Below, piece by piece: positions 58,606 through 64,000 of a stretch of DNA of 64,000 bases; the stretch's first letter is position 1; each line of letters starts with the position of its first letter. The notes beneath the pieces were generated by a model. That model saw only the letters and a list, made by a program, of their open reading frames with translations. It was not told where the DNA came from and searched no databases. The translations under genes and the position numbers were made by a program. Source of the stretch: Solirubrum koreensis (GTDB lineage: Bacteria; Bacteroidota; Bacteroidia; Cytophagales; Hymenobacteraceae); contig NZ_BAABHA010000001.1 of NCBI RefSeq assembly GCF_039541855.1, positions 496,001 to 560,000 of the forward strand. The letters are read 5' to 3'.

Positions 58606-60786
58606 CTATTCCTGATATGTGAGCAGAATGCGCACCGGCCGGCTCAGGACCTGGCTGGAGGAGCTGCCCTGGCCGGCGCGCAGCACCACCCGGCCCACGT
58701 TGAGGTACGCGTGGTACAACTCGCCGGGGTTGTCGGTAAAGCTGGGCGGGGTGGTGTTGCCGTTGCCGCAGTCGGCCAGCACCTGCAGGGCTAGGATTTT
58801 GGCGTCCGTCAGGCCGTGGGCCACGAGCACCTGCTGGCCGGCCGTGGCCGGCAGCGTGGCCGTGAGCGTGCGGAACGCCAGCTTGGGCACGGTGCCGGTG
58901 GTCGGCGCGTTGTTGTCGCCGCTCACGCGCAGGTAGCCCACCACGTCGAGGCGGGCCTGGGGCGCGTCGGTGTTGATGCCCACGCGCACGGCGTCGGAAT
59001 CGGTGCCGCCGAGCACCAGCGAGTTGCTTTGGCTGACCCGGGCGTTGTGGCCCACGGCGGCGGTGTTGCTCAGGGCCGCCGAGCGCGGCCCGGCCCCGGT
59101 GCCCACGGCGGTGTTAAACGAGCCGGTGTCGGAGCTGCCCCCCGCCAGACTGCCTACAAACACGTTGCCCGAACCAGTGGTGTTAGCTTCGCCCGCCTCG
59201 GCCCCCAGAAACGTGTTATCGTTGCCCGCGGTGTTCTGCCGGCCGGCCTCGTAGCCGCTAAAGTGGTTGTAGCTGCCGCCTGTGTTGGCACGCCCGGCCT
59301 GGTAGCCACTGAAGTGGTTGCGCGTGCCGATGGTGTTGGCGTACCCCGCCTGGTAGCCCACAAAGTGGTTCTCGTTGGCCGTGGTGTTGCCGCGGCCCGC
59401 TTCCTGCCCGCTGAAGTGGTTGCGCGTCCCGGTGGTGTTACCCGCTCCGGCCCAGGTGCCGCTGAAATAGTTGTCGGAACCCGTGTTGTTGAGCCGGCCC
59501 GCGTTGTAACCCACGAAGTGGTTTCCGCCTCCTGTGGTGTTGCTGAGCCCTGTAAAATGGCCGTCGAAGTAGTTATTGGAGCCGGAGGTGTTGTTTCGGC
59601 CGGCCGCGTAGCCGGCAAAGTGATTGAACATGCCGGTAGTATTGCTTTCCCCGGCCGAGGGGCCCGCGAAGTAGTTGTACGAGCCGGTGGTGTTGGAGGC
59701 GCCGGCCCGGTAGCCGCTAAAGTCGTTGTACGAACCCGTGGTGTTGCTTTCGCCGGCCCGGTGCCCCACAAAGTGGTTCAACTCGCCCGTGGTGTTGGCG
59801 CCCCCGGCCCCAAAACCGCTGAAGTGGTTGAAGGAGCCCGTGGTGTTGCTGCCGCCGGCTTGGTAGCCCACAAAATAGTTGTCGTTGCCGGTGGTGTTGT
59901 TGAGCCCGGCCAAGTGCCCCGCAAAGTGGTTGCGCACGCCGGTGGTGTTGCGGGCCCCGACCGAGTAGCCCACGAAAAAGTTGGCCGAGCCGGTGGTGTT
60001 GCGGGCCCCGGCCTGGTAGCCGATAAAGCTATTGAAGCTGCCGGTGGTGTTGCGGGTGCCGGCCTGAAACCCGCTGAAGTAGTTGCTTTCGCCGGTGGTG
60101 TTGTCGAAGCCAGCCTCGAAGCCCGTAAAGTGGTTGCCTGAGGCCGTGGTGTTGGCAGACCCCGCCCGGTAGCCGCTGAAGTAATTGTCGCGGCCGGTGG
60201 TGTTGGCGGCGCCCACGGCGTAACCCGCAAAATAATTGTTGGCGCCGGTGGTGTTGGCCGCACCGGTTCCCAGCCCCACAAAATGGTTGCGCGAGCCGGT
60301 GGTGGTCAGCGCGCCGCTGTTGACCCCCAGCATGGTGTTGAGCGTGCCGGTGGTCAGGGCTTGGCCGGCCCCGGCTCCGATGAGCACGTTGGCCGACGTG
60401 CCTCCCCCGATACGCAGCGCGTGGCTCTGCAAATCAAGGTCCTGGGTGGCCGTGTGGTTGCCCAGGTTGTCGGCCGGGCCGCCCAGCGGCAGCCACTGCG
60501 TGCCGGTGTAATAGTAGTAGCCGCTGGGCGCGGCTGGACTGGTGCTGGCGTCGGTTTGGTACACCAGCAAGCCGGCAGCCGCGTTGCTGATACCCGTGCG
60601 CTGCCCGTACGTAAGGCGCGGGGGCAGAAAGCCCTGCGGGCGGTTCACCGGATCGGCGGCGCGCACGTCCAACGCGGCCGAGGGCTCGGGTGCCGTGGTA
60701 CCGATGCCCACCGAGCCTGACGTTTGGGCTTGGGCCGCTAATGCACCCATGAGTGCAGCCAGCAACGGAAGTAACGAATAGCGCAT
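58606..60786 (-). CDS. 17-residue-repeat surface protein, copy B, long array
   Basis: This 726-residue protein has a signal peptide (residues 1-20) and a GSVGIGTTAPEPSAALDVRA domain, then an array of about 24 repeats of 17 residues (51 bases), consensus N-x-F-x-G-x-x-A-G-x-x-N-T-T-G-x-x. Some repeats are very alike and others drift, as expected for a tandemly expanding array. The C-terminus carries DSDAVRVGINTDAPQARLDVVGYLRVSGDNN and a final beta domain. The start at 60786 (MRYSLLPLL) begins the signal. A 36-base gap separates it from copy A. Confidence 0.86.
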   Translation of the reverse strand: MRYSLLPLLAALMGALAAQAQTSGSVGIGTTAPEPSAALDVRAADPVNRPQGFLPPRLTYGQRTGISNAAAGLLVYQTDASTSPAAPSGYYYYTGTQWLPLGGPADNLGNHTATQDLDLQSHALRIGGGTSANVLIGAGAGQALTTGTLNTMLGVNSGALTTTGSRNHFVGLGTGAANTTGANNYFAGYAVGAANTTGRDNYFSGYRAGSANTTASGNHFTGFEAGFDNTTGESNYFSGFQAGTRNTTGSFNSFIGYQAGARNTTGSANFFVGYSVGARNTTGVRNHFAGHLAGLNNTTGNDNYFVGYQAGGSNTTGSFNHFSGFGAGGANTTGELNHFVGHRAGESNTTGSYNDFSGYRAGASNTTGSYNYFAGPSAGESNTTGMFNHFAGYAAGRNNTSGSNNYFDGHFTGLSNTTGGGNHFVGYNAGRLNNTGSDNYFSGTWAGAGNTTGTRNHFSGQEAGRGNTTANENHFVGYQAGYANTIGTRNHFSGYQAGRANTGGSYNHFSGYEAGRQNTAGNDNTFLGAEAGEANTTGSGNVFVGSLAGGSSDTGSFNTAVGTGAGPRSAALSNTAAVGHNARVSQSNSLVLGGTDSDAVRVGINTDAPQARLDVVGYLRVSGDNNAPTTGTVPKLAFRTLTATLPATAGQQVLVAHGLTDAKILALQVLADCGNGNTTPPSFTDNPGELYHAYLNVGRVVLRAGQGSSSSQVLSRPVRILLTYQE

Positions 60787-60823
60787 AAGGCAAGCAACTT
60801 GGTAAAGCATTGAAAACAAGCGG

Positions 60824-61288
60824 TTATTGGCAGGCGCAGTGGCCACGCACGCGCACCAGGCCCTGGGTTTCGGCCGTGTCTATGGCGGCGCGCAGCCACA
60901 CGTCGAAAGCCACCAGGCGCAGGGCGTTAGTCACTACCACGGCGCCGGGCCGGCGCGCCAGCACGTAGGTGCGGCCGTTGGTGAGGGTAAGCGTGGCCGT
61001 TAGGGTGCCGCCGCGGTTGGCCAGGTCCTGGGCGCCTTCTTGCCGCTTTATTTTGTCGAGCAGGGTGAAGGTGCCGCCCGGATACGGCACCTCGTACACG
61101 TTGCCCAGGTTGCCCCGCACGCCCCGGCCGCCCGGCAATAACGGAGCGCGGCAGCGCGCAGTGGGAAACGTGCCGCGCACGTTCAGCCCCGGCCCGCTAA
61201 TGGTTAGCTCCGCCGAGCCCGCGTCGGAACTCAGCACCAAGCCGACCGCCAGCAGGCCGCGTAACGGAGTCAGCAAGCCAATGAGCAC
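60824..61288 (-). CDS. Exported small protein of the repeat-protein operon
   Basis: This 154-residue protein starts at GTG 61288 and has an N-terminal hydrophobic segment (residues about 2-20). The mature part is Gly/Leu/Arg-rich with strands LTISGPGLNVRGTFPT, GGTLTATLTLTNGRTYVLARRPGAVVVTNALRLVAFDVWL and a Cys-containing end VRGHCACQ. It lies 12 bases after the membrane protein gene and 37 bases before copy B of the repeat proteins. No family is recognised; the beta-rich composition suggests a surface or periplasmic role. Confidence 0.68.
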   Translation of the reverse strand: MLIGLLTPLRGLLAVGLVLSSDAGSAELTISGPGLNVRGTFPTARCRAPLLPGGRGVRGNLGNVYEVPYPGGTFTLLDKIKRQEGAQDLANRGGTLTATLTLTNGRTYVLARRPGAVVVTNALRLVAFDVWLRAAIDTAETQGLVRVRGHCACQ

Positions 61289-61300
61289 CGCGGTACGGAG

Positions 61301-61774
61301 TTACTTGTAGTAGCCGCGCACCTGGAACAGCAGCCACAAAAACGCACCGCCCAGCAGCAGGCTAAACAACGAAAACGACAGCAGCCCCGCCGCCAGGCCC
61401 AGCAACTGCGCGTAGTAGGCCCACACCCAGCCGCGGCGCTTGCGCCCAAACAGCCCCGGTAGGGACAGTAAATCGAGCACCAAAATGACAGCCGACAGCC
61501 CCAGGGTTACCATGCCCACCAAGCCGCCGCTGAGGCCGCCCACAAAACCGAGCGGCGCCAGCACTGCGCCCAGGCCAAGTGCCAACAGCAGCACCGGCAG
61601 CAGCAGCACCATCAGGACCACCGTAATCCAGGGAAAATACCGCACGAAACCATCTTTCAGCCCCAGCGGGGCCGGGGGCAGCTTCTCCAGGAACAGCGGC
61701 GCCAGCTCTTTTTCCAGCAGCGCATCGTAAGGGCCGGTGTAGTCGGCGGGGGAGGGAGGAATATCAGAGCGCAT
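61301..61774 (-). CDS. Small polytopic membrane protein
   Basis: This 157-residue protein has an N-terminal polar segment (PSPADYTGPYDALLEKELAPLFLEKLP) and four helices (about residues 48-70, 74-90, 92-106 and 122-152), with Gly-rich turns. It ends in a polar RGYYK. No family is recognised. It begins an apparent operon of four genes reaching 56854: this gene, the exported small protein and the two repeat proteins, with gaps of 12, 37 and 36 bases. Confidence 0.7.
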   Translation of the reverse strand: MRSDIPPSPADYTGPYDALLEKELAPLFLEKLPPAPLGLKDGFVRYFPWITVVLMVLLLPVLLLALGLGAVLAPLGFVGGLSGGLVGMVTLGLSAVILVLDLLSLPGLFGRKRRGWVWAYYAQLLGLAAGLLSFSLFSLLLGGAFLWLLFQVRGYYK

Positions 61775-61855
61775 GGGCGTGAGGGGGTGAAATCAAAACA
61801 AGGAAGTAGGCAGTAAGCCGGTGGGAGTAAGGCATTGGCCCAAAGCTACATGCGG

Positions 61856-62458
61856 TTACGGTCCGACAACGATGTTCTTGTCGGTGCCGAAGCGGCCTTC
61901 GTGCACGGTAATGCGGCCGCCGGTATCATTGGTGAAAGTGCCCGAATAGGTGCCGGCCACCGCTTTGCCTTTCTCGTCGAACTTGCTGACCGTGAGCGTG
62001 CCCGAGGCGCCGGGGTGGTAGGAGTCGTAGTAAGCGTTGTCGAGCTCGTTGAAGTTCAGCATCATGCGGGCCGGTTGCGACGGGCCCAGTTCAAAGGTGC
62101 CCGGCTCGTTGCCCGCGGTGGTCACGGTGGTGCCGTAGGTGCGGGTATACTCTTCGTTCGAGGCATTGATGGTAATCATGGCGTAGGCCGGCGCCCCATC
62201 CATGGCCGGGAAGAGCTGCGTGGAGCCCATGCCGTTCGGCAGCGAAATGACCGTGCGTTCCTTGAATTTGTCGCCCGATACGATGACACTGTTGTCGTGC
62301 ACAATGGCAGCCGACGTGCTGGCCCCCGGGGCTGCCGTGGCCGTTACCGGCGCGTCGGCTGCGGCGGGTGCCGTGGCGGTTTCGGCCGGTTTATCAGTGC
62401 CCGACTGCGAGCAAGCCATCAGCCCAAGCAGCAGCAAGGAAGCGGAAATGTGTTTCAT
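61856..62458 (-). CDS. Lipoprotein of unknown function
   Basis: This 200-residue protein has a lipobox (GLMACSQS) and then an Ala/Thr/Pro-rich linker (about residues 20-50). Its folded part has IVHDNSVIVSGDKFKERTVISLPNGMGSTQLFPAMDGAPAYAMITINASNEEY and a C-terminal beta domain SGTLTVSKFDEKGKAVAGTYSGTFTNDTGGRITVHEGRF. The last block looks like a repeated sandwich strand found in Bacteroidota lipoproteins. No name is known to me. It lies 81 bases upstream of the membrane protein gene on the same strand. Confidence 0.75.
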   Translation of the reverse strand: MKHISASLLLLGLMACSQSGTDKPAETATAPAAADAPVTATAAPGASTSAAIVHDNSVIVSGDKFKERTVISLPNGMGSTQLFPAMDGAPAYAMITINASNEEYTRTYGTTVTTAGNEPGTFELGPSQPARMMLNFNELDNAYYDSYHPGASGTLTVSKFDEKGKAVAGTYSGTFTNDTGGRITVHEGRFGTDKNIVVGP

Positions 62459-62640
62459 GAGTTGGGGGTAGATGCAGTGAATTGCGAAGCGTGAGAAGGT
62501 CAGTTGCCTACCCCGGGTGGGGTAAAGTAGCCAAGAGTGTCAGCCGCTTGTTGCAGCGCGGGCCTCGTGCCGACATTTAGGGTATTTGCAAGTTTCTATT
62601 TGTTGATTATATACAACAATATAGATACTTATACCGGCGC
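62459..62640. other. Intergenic region with AT-rich hairpin
   Basis: No coding signal. A short AT-rich inverted repeat near 62600-62620 (TTGTTG with CAACAA) lies next to the stop of the leftward gene at 62641 and is much lower in G+C than its surroundings. Confidence 0.4.
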
Positions 62641-63648
62641 TCAACGCGGACTAACCAACTGGGCCACCTCGTCGGCCGTGACGAACAACCACCGTTGAGC
62701 CTGCTTGCCGGGCACGTGGTGACGCACGGTGGCGCTTTGCCAAGCATAGGTGCGGCACACAGCGTAGATTTCCTGGCGTTGGGGCACGCCGGCGCCGCCG
62801 TACACCACCGTTTTGCCGGGCACGGTGTAGCGGAAAATGCCGTTGTCGGCGGTGGGCGGCTGTTGCGGGAAAACGAGCGTCTGCTTGGCCTTGGGCACCG
62901 ACAGAAAGTAGTAGGCGTCTTGCGGGGCTGCCGTGCGCACAAAACCCACTGGCAGCGGGCGGGGCTTGGCCTGCAGGGGCAAGTCGTGGCTGATTTTGAA
63001 CTCGTAGACCTGCTGCCGCTCGTCGTTGTAGACCAACTGGTCTACCGTAGGAGCTTGTAAATTGTAGCGGTGCGGGTAAGGGTAGAGGGCGGCGCCTGGC
63101 GCGTCGGAGCGGTACTTGGCCAGGGGCGCACCGGGCGTGCCAAACGTTTCCCACAGCGGGCCGTCGGGTTGGTCGGGGCGGGCGGCCGGGGCAAAGGCTT
63201 GGGTGTAGGTTCGCAGGTGGGTATTGTTGGGTTGGCCGTAGCCGTTTTCCACTCGCAAAGGCTGGCCATAAAACAACAGTTTCAGGCCGGGGTCGGCGTT
63301 GGCGCGACATAGGGCTTCGGCGTAGTACACCTCGCGCACGACCGCGGCGCTGCCATCCTTGGGCTCGAAGGGCAGGCGACTGCGCACCGCCACCAGCACC
63401 AGGTCGTAGGGTCCGCCGCCGGCCAAGGCCGCCAGCTTGGTGAAATCGGTGGGGAAACTGGGCGCCGGAACCACGTTTACTTTGGGCGGCGTGGGCGCCG
63501 GCCGCGCGTTGCCCGGCGCAGGCAGCGGCGGTGGGCGGCGTTGGGCATTGGCTACACCCGACACGAGACTTAGCCCCAGCAGCAACGCAGTCCAGGTAGT
63601 AGGTCGGCGGGACCAACAAAGCAAAAGATCTAAACGAGTAACACGCAT
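62641..63648 (-). CDS. Exported protein of unknown function
   Basis: This 335-residue protein has an N-terminal signal (residues 13-36, TALLLGLSLVSGVANAQ) followed by a Pro-rich linker. The folded part contains PYDLVLVAVRSRLPFEPKDGS, REVYYAEALCRANADPGLKLLFYGQPLRVENGYG and a beta-rich C-terminal half AYYFLSVPKAKQTLVF, GIFRYTVPGKTVVYGGAGVPQRQEIYAVCR. No family is recognised. Two Cys may be disulfide-linked. It lies 26 bases downstream of the NTF2-like gene on the same strand and is probably co-transcribed with it. Confidence 0.72.
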   Translation of the reverse strand: MRVTRLDLLLCWSRRPTTWTALLLGLSLVSGVANAQRRPPPLPAPGNARPAPTPPKVNVVPAPSFPTDFTKLAALAGGGPYDLVLVAVRSRLPFEPKDGSAAVVREVYYAEALCRANADPGLKLLFYGQPLRVENGYGQPNNTHLRTYTQAFAPAARPDQPDGPLWETFGTPGAPLAKYRSDAPGAALYPYPHRYNLQAPTVDQLVYNDERQQVYEFKISHDLPLQAKPRPLPVGFVRTAAPQDAYYFLSVPKAKQTLVFPQQPPTADNGIFRYTVPGKTVVYGGAGVPQRQEIYAVCRTYAWQSATVRHHVPGKQAQRWLFVTADEVAQLVSPR

Positions 63649-63674
63649 GGTGAACGAGCCCGAAGCGGCGCTGC

Positions 63675-64000
63675 TTATTTGATGAACGTGACGCGCCGAA
63701 TTAGGCCGTTCTCCACTTCGTACACGGCCATTGCTTCCAGCGGCTTACCATCGGGCATGCCGGTCACGCGTTCGTGGTCGATTACGCGGTTACCGAAGAC
63801 GCTGCGGTGCAGAATCTCACAGCGCAGCTTTGGGGCTGAGGCAAAAAACTGCGTATAAGCTGCTTGCAGCTTCGCACGCCCCGTTAGCTGCAACTGGGCC
63901 GGAAAGTCCAGCAGCTCCACGTTGTCGGCGTAAGTAGCAGCAAATGCAGCCGCGTCGCGGGCGTTGTAGGCTTTCAGCTGGCGTTCCACCACTTGCACCG
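63675..64000 (-). CDS. NTF2-like (SnoaL-type) protein, 5' end outside window
   Basis: About 108 residues of a small cone-fold protein are visible: VVERQLKAYNARDAAAFAATYADNVELLDFPAQ, then LQAAYTQFFASAPKLRCEILHRSVFGNRVIDHERVTGMPDGKPLEAMAVYEVENGLIRRVTFIK. Family members usually start a few residues before the VVxRQL stretch, so the start codon is probably just beyond position 64000. Other NTF2-like proteins of this kind are small isomerases or binding proteins. The gene is upstream of the exported protein at 62641. Confidence 0.9.
   Translation of the reverse strand, partial: VQVVERQLKAYNARDAAAFAATYADNVELLDFPAQLQLTGRAKLQAAYTQFFASAPKLRCEILHRSVFGNRVIDHERVTGMPDGKPLEAMAVYEVENGLIRRVTFIK

Noticed and set aside
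58816..60141. A 441-codon open frame on the plus strand with periodic motifs
   Set aside because: Its periodicity is only the reverse image of the 51-base repeats of the surface protein gene.
58606..60786. A CRISPR array in the regular 51-base repeats
   Set aside because: The repeats are coding, in frame throughout, and give a regular 17-residue protein motif.

Overview
The window is chromosomal DNA from a member of the Bacteroidota, most like Hymenobacter or a close relative in the Hymenobacteraceae. The signs are high G+C, many exported lipoproteins, a protein with a type IX secretion (T9SS) C-terminal sorting domain, TonB-family and DUF3667, DUF2911, DUF547, DUF2461 and YitT-family genes, and two promoters matching the Bacteroidota consensus (TTG, about 21 bp, TAnnTTTG). 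Species assignment is inference. There is no rRNA, CRISPR array, prophage, transposase or plasmid gene. The region reads as core and near-core chromosome with dense short operons.

Layout. 1-1.2 kb: exodeoxyribonuclease VII (xseA, cut by the window edge, and xseB). 1.2-4.8 kb: two paralogous seven-helix membrane proteins, a small conserved protein, then a coupled histidine kinase and a receiver-only response regulator. 4.9-7.8 kb: two paralogous exported proteins of unknown role. 7.8-14.3 kb: a short MGMT-like protein, an M13 metallopeptidase, a small lipoprotein, a cyclophilin-type lipoprotein, an S1/P1-nuclease or phospholipase-C-like enzyme and a conserved unknown. 14.3-19.7 kb: a barrel-like outer-membrane protein, a CinA-type amidohydrolase, a TIMP-like membrane protein, an exported amidohydrolase, acyl-CoA-binding protein and a CDGSH iron-sulfur protein. 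19.7-29.8 kb: small enzymes (GNAT, deoxynucleoside kinase, THEP1-like NTPase with an ECF-like membrane partner, MOSC protein) and DUF/YitT membrane proteins. 29.8-37.5 kb: a subtilase, a PIG-L deacetylase, a sodium:solute symporter with a 48-residue coupled partner, and a DUF2911 protein. 37.6-46.1 kb: an ABC exporter with two small downstream genes, a TonB C-terminal protein, a second symporter, pirin, a metallo-beta-lactamase-fold hydrolase and a Bax-inhibitor-1 protein. 46.2-55.5 kb: an MFS transporter, an M61 peptidase, a methyltransferase, two PAP2 phosphatases on either side of tRNA-Leu(CAG), and a 780-residue GAF protein. 55.6-64 kb: a T9SS cargo protein, an apparent four-gene operon with two 17-residue-repeat surface proteins, and further exported proteins.

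How the genes work together. Most of the window serves the cell envelope: exported peptidases, lipoproteins, transporters and repeat-rich surface proteins. The clearest functional units are xseAB, the kinase/receiver pair with its neighbouring seven-helix proteins, the THEP1/membrane-protein pair, the small-protein/symporter pair, and the surface-protein operon at 56.8-61.8 kb.

The most unusual non-coding signal is a set of composite palindromic elements at 19.3, 34.2 and 36.4 kb. They have terminal inverted repeats and internal hairpins. Two of them fill gaps between convergent genes, and their arms start at or next to the genes' stop codons.
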